This document shows positions 37,447-47,616 of a stretch of 64,000 nucleotides of DNA, piece by piece (the first letter of the stretch is position 1; each line of letters starts with the position of its first letter). The stretch is from CAILZL01 sp963791615 (GTDB lineage Bacteria > Pseudomonadota > Gammaproteobacteria > Steroidobacterales > Steroidobacteraceae), in assembly GCA_963791615.1 (NCBI GenBank), contig CAWBTE010000017.1, positions 248,001 through 312,000 on the forward strand, given 5' to 3'. The translations under genes and the position numbers were made by a program. The notes under the pieces are model-generated. The model saw only the letters and a program-made list of their open reading frames with translations, was not told the DNA's origin and did not search any database.

Positions 37447-39798
37447 TCAATTTGTGAGCCGGTATTTTTCCGTCCGTCCATCCTTGATCACGCCCTGCCA
37501 ATTGAGTCCGTAGCCAAACGCATAGATATGCCCTTCGGCATCGACATGACTCTGCATGTCATGTGGCACATCTTCCAGCTGCGCCTCAACCGTCTCCATG
37601 TTGGCGGGGATTTGCAGCGGCAACAGGCCACTGGGTTCGCTGGCGCCAGCGAGCGTATCCAGCACCGCCTGGTCCTGCACGCCAAAGGTCACCAGAATCG
37701 CGTGCGCCTGTTTTTCAAACTCGGAAAACACAGCTGGATTCTCGACATTCACAGAGACGATGACGGGCTTACCCCGCATTTTTTTGTATGTGTCCTGCAC
37801 CAACGCCAGATCGGTGGCGTTGGCAGCGGTGGACTTCTTGCCCTTGTAACTGCGGTTGGTGAATTTCTCGAAAGGATCACCGCCGGCAATGCTGGGGTCG
37901 CGCGCCGTCTTTGCGGTGTATTCACGATATTGCAAACTGATTGGCACGTAGCCGTTGCCACCTTTGCCAGCGTCGTCGACGCTATGGCCCGTCCCGGATC
38001 TGGCATTTTCAATAAACACCAGCGCAAAGTCGGCCTGGCCTGGGTTGTCTGTCACGGTGAAGTATTTTCTGACCCCCTCAAGGCTGACGGGATAGTCGAG
38101 GCTGGCCGGCGCCGTCACGCCAAAGAATCCGGCCACCACCGGCTTGCTTCGCTTCGGCACGTACACCGTCTTGCCTTTCTGCAATGGCAACACGTGATCC
38201 TTGTTCTTGATCATAACAATCGACTTCAGCTGCGCGTCATACCCGGCCTTCATGAACTCCGGCTTGCCAATGGTTGCCTTCGATGTCTCGATATTCAGGT
38301 AAGGGTTCTCAAACAATCCGGTGCGGAACATATTCTTCAGCAAGCGTACTGCAGATTGTTCAAAGCGCGCGCGCATGAATGGTTCACCCTGCTGCTTGAT
38401 GCCGATGGCATACGCTTCCAGCACCGGGCCCTTCTCGTTGTTGCCGCCGAACTGATCCACACCCGCCATCAGCACCTTGTAGTGACGTTCGGCAAGCGTC
38501 AGGGTTTCTACACCCCAGGGCCTGCCTGAGAATGTTCCGACGGCGGTTTCATCGGCGGTAATGCCCCAGTCGGTGCAAATGACGCCATCGTACTTATATT
38601 GAGTGCGCAGCAGATCATTGATCAGGTAAGCGCTGTAGCCATTGCCTACGTTCTCTTTGTTGCTGGTGTCCTGCCCATAAGAAATTGTGTAGTAAGGCAT
38701 GACGGCCGACGCCGTGGCGGTTTTGCCCTGCAACTTGAATGCACCTTCCACGAAGGGCAACAGATGAGTCTGGAAATTGTTGCCGGGATATACCGCGTAC
38801 TTGCCATAGCCATAGTGAGCATCGCGGCCCGCTTCACCGGAACCGCCACCCGGCCAGTGTTTGATCATCGCATTCACGCTGTCATAGCCCCAACCATCGG
38901 CAATTTCACGGTCACCGCTGGAAGTCTGAAAACCGTCCACATAGGCACGTGCCAGGTCAGTGGCGAGGTTAGGATCTTCACCAAAGGTGCCACTGAATCG
39001 GCTCCAGCGGGGATCGGTAGCCAGATCAACCTGGGGCGAAAGCGCCGTGGTAATACCCAGTGCGCGGTATTCCCGCGCCGCAATGTTGCCGAAGCTTTTT
39101 ACCAATTCGGGATCAAACGTTGCAGACAGGCCCAGCGAACTGGGCCACATTGAAATAGCGCCACCCGCACCCTCATTGAACTCAGCCGTTGCAACCGTGC
39201 CATGCCGGGGATCGGAACTGGTGTTCACCGGGATGCCCAGACCCAATCCCGCCACCAGCGTTTGGACATTGTTATTCCAGCGCGCCGCGACTTCGGGACT
39301 TGCAACCGTTGTGATCAACACGTGACGGAGGTTGTCCTCGGTCAGAAACTGCTTCTGTTGATCGGACAACTCAAATGGTTGTGCGCCGCTTTCTGGAAAA
39401 GGTTTACCGGTATAGCTGCTGATCGCCGCACCGCGCGTCATGGCGGGAATCGACTGATGGCGGCTATACAGCATCAACCCCGCGATCTGTTCCACCGACA
39501 TCTGCCCTGCCAGGTCCTTGGCGCGCACCTCAGCTGACAAGCGCCAGTCTTCATAGTTATCCAGTTTGCCGTTCTTGTTGAGATCCTTGAACGCAAGTCG
39601 ATCCACAGTGAGCATCTTCACGCCTGAAGACACCGCATAGCCCAGTGTTGCGCCTGCTGGATTGTTGACGACATGGATGCCGTCGGTTTCGCTCTCGGTC
39701 CACTTGGGCCCACAACCGGTCAAGCCCGATAGCGTCAGCGCAAGCACAAGTCCGCTGCTGCTGTTGCTAAAGCGCAATACTGCTCGTGTAGAAGTCAT
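37447..39798 (-). CDS. Glycoside hydrolase family 3 lipoprotein (beta-glucosidase-like)
   Basis: A 783-residue exported enzyme with lipobox-like LTGC near residue 29, so it is probably membrane-anchored facing the periplasm or outside. The GH3 N-domain has IKHWPGGGSGEAGRDAHYGY. The nucleophile Asp is in GVICTDWGITADE. The C-domain carries DFALVFIENARSGTG. GH3 enzymes remove terminal beta-glucosyl or related sugars; specificity is not evident. It is last in the minus-strand accessory series but lies 179 bases from the preceding gene. Confidence 0.92.
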   Translation of the reverse strand: MTSTRAVLRFSNSSSGLVLALTLSGLTGCGPKWTESETDGIHVVNNPAGATLGYAVSSGVKMLTVDRLAFKDLNKNGKLDNYEDWRLSAEVRAKDLAGQMSVEQIAGLMLYSRHQSIPAMTRGAAISSYTGKPFPESGAQPFELSDQQKQFLTEDNLRHVLITTVASPEVAARWNNNVQTLVAGLGLGIPVNTSSDPRHGTVATAEFNEGAGGAISMWPSSLGLSATFDPELVKSFGNIAAREYRALGITTALSPQVDLATDPRWSRFSGTFGEDPNLATDLARAYVDGFQTSSGDREIADGWGYDSVNAMIKHWPGGGSGEAGRDAHYGYGKYAVYPGNNFQTHLLPFVEGAFKLQGKTATASAVMPYYTISYGQDTSNKENVGNGYSAYLINDLLRTQYKYDGVICTDWGITADETAVGTFSGRPWGVETLTLAERHYKVLMAGVDQFGGNNEKGPVLEAYAIGIKQQGEPFMRARFEQSAVRLLKNMFRTGLFENPYLNIETSKATIGKPEFMKAGYDAQLKSIVMIKNKDHVLPLQKGKTVYVPKRSKPVVAGFFGVTAPASLDYPVSLEGVRKYFTVTDNPGQADFALVFIENARSGTGHSVDDAGKGGNGYVPISLQYREYTAKTARDPSIAGGDPFEKFTNRSYKGKKSTAANATDLALVQDTYKKMRGKPVIVSVNVENPAVFSEFEKQAHAILVTFGVQDQAVLDTLAGASEPSGLLPLQIPANMETVEAQLEDVPHDMQSHVDAEGHIYAFGYGLNWQGVIKDGRTEKYRLTN

Positions 39799-39977
39799 GG
39801 GCCACCCTGAAGTAAATATGTCCGGAGTAATTCAACGTTCTTATCGAAGCTGCGGCAGACCTGCAGGACAACGAGAATAAACACACTGTTACGCACAAGC
39901 CAGCCCTAGCCTGTTAACAGTCAGCGCCCGCAACACAGCCATGACGAATGGCGCTTACTTAAGGCATCGTCATTCGG

Positions 39978-42900
39978 CTATAGACCAACCACCTTTACAG
40001 CCTGGCCATAAAGACTGCGGACTTCTTCGTAGCGATTCCTGTCCAGCGCCGGGTCCGGGCCCAGCTGCGCAAGGGGCCTGTTTAACGCGGCAAGGTCATT
40101 GCGGAAGTTAATGCGAGCACTGGCATCGGCAATATTCCAGTTCTGTATCACCGCCTGCGAATATCGCGCAATCGATTCCAGCAATTGCAGCGGCAGGTCG
40201 CTATCGACCGTACTCCAGGCACGCAGCAGCAGCAGCTCCGGATTGGAATTCACCATGCTCATGCGATCAATGATGGCCAGACTCTCGGCCGCAAATCTCC
40301 GTCGCAGATCCGGGCTGGAAACTCGGGAGCGCCACTCGGCGCGCAGTTGCGCAGCCTGATTGCTCAACAGTGACGTCCAGGGAATCTGCGCCAAGGCCGA
40401 ATCCATGTCGGCCAGCTTTTTCCATTCATCGCGCGTAGCAGCGGTGGCGCCCCGCAGAGTCAGTTTGCCCGCGTTGCTGGCGCCACTGACAAGATTGCGA
40501 ATGTTGTCGGGCGCCGTACCGGCCGCCACCGAACCCATCCACCCATCCAGTAATGCATCCCGCAATAGCACACTGTCTGGGTATGTCTGAGCAGCGGCCA
40601 GCAGCAGCTCCTGCGATTTGGCAGCCTGAAAGGAGTTCTGCAGGATGACAGCTTGCAGGTAGGCCTGCAGGTCGGTGTTGCGGAACAGATTGGCATAGCT
40701 GTTCAGTCGGTCACGCGCGCTGGTATCCGCCTGCATGTAGGCGCCTACTCTGCGGCCAAGATAGGCGTAGTCGATCTTGCCGTTCAGATCGCTATAGATG
40801 TAACTGCTCCTGTCCTGCAGCGGATCGTACTTCGCCAGCAGGTTGCCAACTTGCGCCAGGCTGAGGTTGCGACCGAAGTCGTACACGCTGGCCGTGGCGA
40901 AGCGGTTCTGGTCGTCGGTGATGACTGGCGCATCACCGGCAAATTCGCGGGCGGTAGTGTCATCCAGCGCCAACGCCGCCAGCAGATCTTCGACTACGTT
41001 GAGGCCCAGGCGGGCGTAGTGCATGGGTGCGGCGGCAAATGCGGCACGGGTAGTATTGATCTGCTGCTCCGGCGCAATCGGGGAATCCGAGGCCAGAAAC
41101 AGCAGCGTGGGTGGCGCGGGCCGATAAACACGCACCTGCGGATACACGGCATTGAGGGTGGCCACCAGCGAACGCAGCAGCGACTCGTCGAGAAAGTCCA
41201 CGTTCATCCATTGCACAAACAGACCGCCCGGCTTGAGCTGGTCTTTGGCCTGTTGCATGAACTCGCGCGTATAAAGATGCGACGCCCCGGCCGTCCACGG
41301 ATGCGAGGGCTGTGACACGATGGCGTCGTATTTTTTGTTGCTGAGCTGCAGCGCGCCGCGCGCATCATTGATGATCAGGTTGACGCGCGGATCGGCGAGC
41401 GGATTGCGCAAGCGTCGTCCAGCAATGCTCTGGTTGGCGGTGACCACCTTGTCTTCCAGTTCGATGACATCCACATTACGCACCGAGGGTGGCACGGCTT
41501 CCACAACTCGACCACCGCCGAAGCCGACAATCAGCATGTCTTCCAGCTGCGGTCGCGCCAGCACCGCAAGCGGCGCCATCCACGCCTCCACATACAGCTT
41601 CGGAATGGTGCCCGCAGTGTCGACCGAGGCTTCGGGCAGGCCATTGCTGCGCAACTCAAGTTGATCATCCTGACGCAGCACGGTCACCGCTGCGCTGCGG
41701 CCGACGTCGTAGTACAGCAGATCGCCCTGACCACTGACGGGCAATAGCGAGTAACGCAGCAGTGCCTCGGGCACAACCGGCTTGAACAAGGCAATGGCAG
41801 CGATGACTGCACCCAGCACCGGGATGCCAAACCACTTTACCGGACGGAACAACGCGAATGCCGCGACAACCGCCAGCACACAGCTGGCTATAACGGCCAG
41901 CTGCACTGCTCCTTCGTATTTGAGCGCCGGTACGATGATGAAGCCACCGGCAATGGCACCGAGAATGGCGCCCACTGTGTTCCATGCGTAGACACGCGCA
42001 CTCGCAGGCGCTGCGTCTGCGACACTGCGCGCCAGCACCCGCACGGCGAGCGGATAGGTCAGACCAATGGCAAAGGCCAGTGGAAACAGCAGCAGGAAGC
42101 CGAATTGAATGCGTTGCGCCAGTGTGCTCAGATCTGGACTGACCTGCTGGATGCCGTGCCACGCATATATGGCTGCCCCCGCCGCGCCGAGTTCGGCCAG
42201 TACCAGCCAGCGCGCAGCCGATTCGCGCGTGCGCGCCAGCAATGCGCCAAGACCACCACCCAGTGCGATGCCGGCGAGAAAGCTGGCCAACATGACACCG
42301 AAGGCATACAGGCTGCTGCCCAGCACATGGCCGAGCAACCGCGTCCACAACACTTCATGCAGGAAGGACACTGCACCGGAAAGCAACATCAGTGGCAACA
42401 CCCAGATAGCCGCGGCGCGCAGTGGCCAGCCGGTTTCTGCTGATGTCTCACCAGTAGTGGTGGCAGCGTCGCTGCTGACTGCATTGGCTGAAGTCTTGCT
42501 CAAGGTCAAGGCCAGCAGCCCCACCAGCAGGTTGATGGCAGCGGCAATCCAGACTGTCTTGTGCAGGCCAAATCTCGGCAGCAATGTCAGTGCGCCCAGC
42601 AATGCGCCGCACACCGCACCGGCTGTATTACAGGCATACAGCAAGCCGATGCGTCGACCTATCTGTTGTTCGCTGTGTACGGCATGGCGCGCCAGTAACG
42701 GCAAAGTCGCACCCATCAGTGTGGTGGGCACCAGCAGCACGACGAATGCCGAGATCAGATAGAACAGCGAGGTGCCGCTGAGACTGGCGCTGGGCGGCGC
42801 CGATTGACCACCGAACACCGTGACCAGCAATGTTTCTGCCAGCCACAATCCCAGAGGAATCAAAATCAGTGCAGCGACCGCAATGCCGGCTTCGAGTCCC

Positions 42901-43205
42901 GCATACCAGAGCACCGGCCGACTGATGTTGCGGATATATTTTTCGATCAGCCATGCACCCAGTGCCAAGCCACCCATGTAGGCCGCCAGCACAGCAGCCA
43001 CGGCCAGCTCCGAGGTGCCGAACACCAGCGCAAACTGGCGTGTCCAAGCGGTCTGGTACACCAGTGCTGCCACGCCGCTGAGTACAAAGCACAGGCAGAC
43101 GACGGCAAGATTGAGCCAGCCGGCAGGATCTAGAGAAACTTTTGGTCTGACCATGCGCAAGAGTCTTGTTGTGCGCCATCTGGCATGGCGTATCGGTGAG
43201 GACAC
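39978..43205 (-). CDS. Multi-helix membrane protein fused to a spermidine-synthase-like domain
   Basis: A 1075-residue protein. The GTG at 43205 is used, but ATG 43154 is an equally good start. About 14 membrane helices in two MFS-like halves (LVYQTAWTRQFALVFGTSE; FLHEVLWTRLLGHVLGSSL) occupy residues 30-500. A spermidine-synthase-type Rossmann domain follows: LIVGFGGGRVVEAV, DVIELEDKVV, INDARGALQLSNKKYDAIV and SQPSHPWTAG. The last ~300 residues are helical and TPR-like. The aminopropyl-transfer Asp environment is not obvious, so polyamine synthesis should not be assumed. Confidence 0.85.
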   Translation of the reverse strand: MSSPIRHARWRTTRLLRMVRPKVSLDPAGWLNLAVVCLCFVLSGVAALVYQTAWTRQFALVFGTSELAVAAVLAAYMGGLALGAWLIEKYIRNISRPVLWYAGLEAGIAVAALILIPLGLWLAETLLVTVFGGQSAPPSASLSGTSLFYLISAFVVLLVPTTLMGATLPLLARHAVHSEQQIGRRIGLLYACNTAGAVCGALLGALTLLPRFGLHKTVWIAAAINLLVGLLALTLSKTSANAVSSDAATTTGETSAETGWPLRAAAIWVLPLMLLSGAVSFLHEVLWTRLLGHVLGSSLYAFGVMLASFLAGIALGGGLGALLARTRESAARWLVLAELGAAGAAIYAWHGIQQVSPDLSTLAQRIQFGFLLLFPLAFAIGLTYPLAVRVLARSVADAAPASARVYAWNTVGAILGAIAGGFIIVPALKYEGAVQLAVIASCVLAVVAAFALFRPVKWFGIPVLGAVIAAIALFKPVVPEALLRYSLLPVSGQGDLLYYDVGRSAAVTVLRQDDQLELRSNGLPEASVDTAGTIPKLYVEAWMAPLAVLARPQLEDMLIVGFGGGRVVEAVPPSVRNVDVIELEDKVVTANQSIAGRRLRNPLADPRVNLIINDARGALQLSNKKYDAIVSQPSHPWTAGASHLYTREFMQQAKDQLKPGGLFVQWMNVDFLDESLLRSLVATLNAVYPQVRVYRPAPPTLLFLASDSPIAPEQQINTTRAAFAAAPMHYARLGLNVVEDLLAALALDDTTAREFAGDAPVITDDQNRFATASVYDFGRNLSLAQVGNLLAKYDPLQDRSSYIYSDLNGKIDYAYLGRRVGAYMQADTSARDRLNSYANLFRNTDLQAYLQAVILQNSFQAAKSQELLLAAAQTYPDSVLLRDALLDGWMGSVAAGTAPDNIRNLVSGASNAGKLTLRGATAATRDEWKKLADMDSALAQIPWTSLLSNQAAQLRAEWRSRVSSPDLRRRFAAESLAIIDRMSMVNSNPELLLLRAWSTVDSDLPLQLLESIARYSQAVIQNWNIADASARINFRNDLAALNRPLAQLGPDPALDRNRYEEVRSLYGQAVKVVGL

Positions 43206-43213
43206 AAGAAAAC

Positions 43214-43233
43214 TCGGGCCCTGTAAGGCCCGA
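43214..43233 (-). terminator. Terminator after the ceramidase-like gene
   Basis: TCGGGCC/GGCCCGA stem with a 6-base loop, followed on the minus strand by GTTTTCTT. It begins 21 bases past the stop of the gene ending at 43254. Confidence 0.8.
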
Positions 43234-43253
43234 ATGCCGGAATTGACTCCAGT

Positions 43254-44651
43254 CTACTTCAAGGTCTTCTGCACCAGCTCCCTGATTCCACCCGCGATGG
43301 ATGTTTCCGCACAGCCCTGTTTGAGCCGGGTACCCAACGCCTGGAAGGTCTGGTGCCCGTATGAGGCGTCATCAGGCGTATATCCGTTGCCGCTGTAGGG
43401 ATTGATCAGCGTCACCAGCATGGTGTTTTTCAGCGGCGACTCCTGCTTCACCCTTTGGCCAATGAGTGTGTACAGCTCACCAGTTGACGATGCCACTGCA
43501 ATGTTGCCAATCCGCAAGGCGCCAACGTGAATCGGCACGGGTTCAGCATCCTCATACCTGGCTTCTACGCCCTCGCGGGTCGCGTTGTCCCATGCATCAC
43601 CCGTCAGCCGCTTGCGTCCGGGACAAGTCATGTTTTTCGCAGCGCCAACGATGGCAACGTCGCCTGCCATGTCATCAGCAAAGCTCATGATACGAATGAC
43701 TTCTTCGCCCAGCATCTGGCCCTGGCTCTCGATGAAACGAAGCAGTGTGTCCATCATCTTGGGATCGGCCGGTTTGCCGCTGCGGGGGTTCATCCGCAAT
43801 AGCGATTCGGAGGCTTCGCGGTTCATCACGTAACCCGTCACCCTGGTTCCATTGCGACTGGCCATCACGTTGGTCGAGGGTCGCAGATGCAACGGGTTCT
43901 GATCGCCGGAAGCATTCTGCGCGAACGCGACAATCATCTGGTCATCGAAAGCCTTTTCGACATAGCGGGTCATGGCGCCCGGAAAATCCGCGCTGACGAT
44001 GCCCGATACATAGCCGCTGACCGGATGCATGGCGTAAGTGACATACGCGGCTATCGGTTCGCCCGTGGGTTTCTTGAACATCAGCACTGCTACCGTCTTG
44101 TCGGACGAAGCATTGAGGTTGGGGCCCTGATACCACTTTTTGGTGTCAGGATCGATGCCATCTCGATTGACATTCAAATACGACATTCCCGTATCGAAAC
44201 CGACCAGCGCAGGTTGAAGTTTGGACTTCGCCTCGCGAACTGCTTTCAGAATGTTCAGATCGGTCGGCGTAGGCGCGTTGGGATCTGCTGGCGCCGCGCC
44301 ACCAGCAGCGGGGCCCACTCCGGCCAGAGAGGCGCTATGTGTATGGATGGACGAAGATACGATGTTCTCGGCGGGAGCATTCAGTTCCGCTGTCACCAGC
44401 TTCAAACCGGCTTCCGAGAGGCGGCCGGTATCTTGTGAAAGCAGGGCCGCACGCGTAACGCCGTTGTCCAGCACGATGGCGCGGATATACAGCCTCTCAT
44501 GATCGTACTTGCCAGTCGCGGGCGCTGCCGGTGGCAAGGTAGTGATATCGACTTTGGCGGCGCCAACCCGCAGCGGGCCTTCAGCAGCAAAGGTGGGCGC
44601 TGAAAGAAATCCAACAGCGAGTGCAATCGTACCGAACAAGGATCGACTCAT
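43254..44651 (-). CDS. Neutral/alkaline ceramidase-like exported hydrolase
   Basis: A 465-residue protein with a cleavable signal peptide (about 22 residues, APTFAAEG). The body matches the N-terminal domain of neutral/alkaline non-lysosomal ceramidases: RVGAAKVDITT, then SSSIHTHSASLAG (counterpart of the zinc-binding THTHSG) and YVTYAMHPVSGYV (second His). It lacks the C-terminal Ig-like domain of full ceramidases, which run to about 650 residues. It may cleave an amide bond in a lipid or other acylated amine. A Shine-Dalgarno GGGGGATAAAGTA precedes the ATG. It follows a TonB receptor gene. Confidence 0.8.
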   Translation of the reverse strand: MSRSLFGTIALAVGFLSAPTFAAEGPLRVGAAKVDITTLPPAAPATGKYDHERLYIRAIVLDNGVTRAALLSQDTGRLSEAGLKLVTAELNAPAENIVSSSIHTHSASLAGVGPAAGGAAPADPNAPTPTDLNILKAVREAKSKLQPALVGFDTGMSYLNVNRDGIDPDTKKWYQGPNLNASSDKTVAVLMFKKPTGEPIAAYVTYAMHPVSGYVSGIVSADFPGAMTRYVEKAFDDQMIVAFAQNASGDQNPLHLRPSTNVMASRNGTRVTGYVMNREASESLLRMNPRSGKPADPKMMDTLLRFIESQGQMLGEEVIRIMSFADDMAGDVAIVGAAKNMTCPGRKRLTGDAWDNATREGVEARYEDAEPVPIHVGALRIGNIAVASSTGELYTLIGQRVKQESPLKNTMLVTLINPYSGNGYTPDDASYGHQTFQALGTRLKQGCAETSIAGGIRELVQKTLK

Positions 44652-44697
44652 TACTTTATCCCCCGGATTGCCTCGAACGAGGTCTTCATAAACAAGA

Positions 44698-44743
44698 ATG
44701 CCCTGCCTGAGCGATGCTATACAGCATCGTCCAGACAGGGCAT
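44698..44743 (-). terminator. Long imperfect hairpin after the TonB receptor gene
   Basis: ATGCCCTG...CTG..CGATGCT pairs with its mirror across 46 bases with two small internal bulges. It lies just past the receptor stop (44753) and before the ceramidase-like gene start. There is no long T run, so it may attenuate or protect the 3' end of the receptor mRNA. Confidence 0.55.
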
Positions 44744-44752
44744 ATCAAGGCG

Positions 44753-47463
44753 CTAGAACTTTGCGCGTACGCTCAGCGTAAATTGACGGCCATAAGGATT
44801 ATGGTTGTCGTCGTCATAACCCACTACCGTATCGGCAAGGTTTGGATCGTCATCCAGCAGGTTCGTGACACGAGCTTGCAGTGTGATGCCATTGAAGATG
44901 TTCTCCAGGTCATACGCTACGGTCAGGTTGTGAAGCAGACTGCTGTCACCGCCGTACGGCCAATCAGTTAGCAACAGCGTGCCATTGGCGTTGCGCCGAT
45001 CATTGTAGCTACTCAGGTAGTTGGCCACCCAGGTAAGCCGCAGCGGGATGTTGTTGGCAGCCCATTGCGCCTGGAAGCGAGCCTGCCATTCTGGCGCCCG
45101 CAAGGTTCCGATATCGTCAATGATGGCGGCGCCGGGAGAGATCTGCGTTTCCCTGACGAGCTGCTTGTTGGCGTTGATGCCCACGCCCCACTTACCGATG
45201 CTGCTGTCCCAGTCGTACCGGACATTCAGGTCAAGACCGGCAAAATTGCGCTTGTACATATTGATCGCATAAGTACGGGCAACCAGATCGAAGGTCTGGC
45301 CGGGCGCAACGATCCGGTCAGGCGGGTATTGCACAAAAATAGGCGCCATGACCGCTGCGGCTGATCGCCACCGGTGTGGTCGGCGTGGCTTCGTTGCCGA
45401 TAATGCGCTGGCTGTTGAAGGCCGGATTGAAGATCAGATCCGGGAAGCCGGGCTTGTAGATGATGTTGTTGTATTCAACATTGTAGTAAGACGCACCCGC
45501 GCTCAGGCCAGCAAGAACGCTCTCCGGCTTCCAGTCAATACCGAAGCTGTAGGTCTTGGCATTCTCCGACTCCAGATTCGCATTGCCGCCACCCAGATTA
45601 TAGGTGTCAAAGCGTCTGGCCCTGCGATGTTCATGCCGGTCTGAACAATGGAGAAGGTCTGAGGTGGTCAGGCCGATGTTCGGCGCAGCATACGACTTGC
45701 CCCACGAACCATGGAAGGACAGGCTGTCCACCGGCTTGTAGTTGAATGCCACCTTCGGGGTAAATTCGCCATCCAGCTTATCGTACTTGTCGAAGCGGCC
45801 TGCCAGAGACAGCGTCAGTTCCCGGATACCGGGCTTGGCGTTAGCGTCGCTGACAAACGGGGCCGCCAGCTTCAAAAAATGCCGAGTTGACGCCACGCGC
45901 GAAGTCGTCATCACGCTGCCGCAGGAAGAAGCTGCAGCCGGCTTTCTGACAGCCCGCGTCCTGAACCTGGCGGAGCGCTTCAGTGCGATGATTGAAACCA
46001 ATTGCCGCCTTCACATCGCCGCCACCAATGGCGAACAGGGGGCCATCCGCCTTGACCTCGAGCTCGGTCAGGCTCTGCTTGCCCGTGTTCGTGGTTCCCG
46101 AACCATTGACGATCTGTCCCAGCACCGCAGCACTGTTGGCTGTCCTGTTTAAAGCGGTGCCACTAACGGGGGCATTGGCATAGGGGTTGAATTGCCCCGA
46201 AGCGACCAGACTGCGCAAATTCGCATCATCCAGCGCCAGCGCATCCCAGTAGTCGTCGGTTGTTGAATGATGCAACCGAACGTCGGTTTTCCACGTGTCG
46301 CCCACATCGAAGGATGCGCCCTGCTGTCAAGGCAACGATTTCCGAAGTGGCCGAGTTGCAGGCGTGAACCAAAGATGTTTTCCGCTTGCACGTTAACGGT
46401 CTGCGAGGTGGCCGTCGTACCGCCGGGAGGTACCCAGAAGTACGGGCTGGTGCTGGGGACCGTGACGGATATGTTCGCCCAGTTCTGGTAGCGGGGCTCC
46501 GAGTAATCGGAATAGTTCAGTTCGCCCCAGAACTCCACGCCATCGATCGGCCTGAAACGCGCCGTCGCCAGGACCGAGTCGCGCTCGTTATCGAATCCGA
46601 GAGTCAGATTGGTGTCCGGATCGCAGCGACTGGCAGTCGCTGCAGTGCTCGAAGCCAGGCTCGGGCCAGAGTAGGTGGTCGTGCCCAATAGCGTATTCTG
46701 GGTTCATTGCAAATAGTGGTGCGGCGATCAAGCACCACCCAATGGCTCGATGGTCAGCGTTCGCAATGAACGGGAAGTCGCCCTGCAGGGCGGCAGTGTG
46801 CTCGGCATGTTCGTACGCGACCATTACCTCGCCGCGATCAAAGGTCTTGCCCCAGAGCAGGCCGGCGTTGATGTTCTCGTAGGAAGTATCGGGATCCTGT
46901 GTGGTGGACAGATCAACTTCAAAGCCGTCGACATTGCGGCGGTACAGGAAATTCACCACGCCTGCGACGGCATCCGAACCATAGATGGCAGAGTTGCCGT
47001 CGGAAACCACCTCGACGCGCTCCAGTGCAATGGTCGGAATGATGCTCGGATCGGCAAACGTTGCCTCAGTACCGGTGGGTGCCATGCGGTGACCATTGAA
47101 CAGCGTCAGCGTGGAACCGATATCCATGTTGTGGATGACCGGAATGAAGCCGGAGGTGCGAAAGCGGTTGGTGGTGGACAGCTGCTGTTCTGTGCCGAAA
47201 CTGGCGATCTGCGGCACATTGGCCAGCACGTCGCCGATGTTCGATGGGGCGTCGGCTTCGATATCTTCACGTCCATACTGGACGGGCGTCGAACCGACCG
47301 GTGCGATGCCGCGGATGCTGGTGCCGGTGATGACCACCTCTTCCAGCTGTAAATCGTCATTTGTGTCAGCTGCCGCCTGCGCTGCAAACGTTGACTGCGG
47401 CGCGCACATCAGACTTGACATGACGGCACCCGTTAACAGGTGCAAGAACTGTTGCTTTTTCAT
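44753..47463 (-). pseudogene. TonB-dependent receptor, with several frameshifts
   Basis: Outer membrane receptor of about 900 codons. The start ATG 47463 (MKKQQFLHLLTGAVMSSLM) lies behind GGGGGAGGTAGCG. Signal peptide, TonB box LEEVVITGTS, and plug blocks (VVSDGNSAIYGSDAVAGVV) are intact to about 46700. Reading frame then changes near 46690, 46310-46360, 45870-45895 and 45350-45360, probably with a compensating pair near 45605-45655. Barrel sequence resumes each time (FGIDWKPESVLAGLSAGASY; RVTNLLDDDPNLADTVVGYD) and ends LSVRAKF. Whether the gene is broken in the cell or only in this sequence cannot be told. Class and neighbours resemble the receptor at 52614. Confidence 0.85.
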
Positions 47464-47616
47464 CGCTACCTCCCCCAAGAGGTATGTTGTATTCTGCATG
47501 CACTATCACTTACCGCAAGCTTCTCCGTCAAGCTTACACAGATTGAATATGAGACCAACGGCAACCCATGCAAGATGCACCCTGCATGAGTGGCTGTTGG
47601 CTATTATGTCGAAGCC

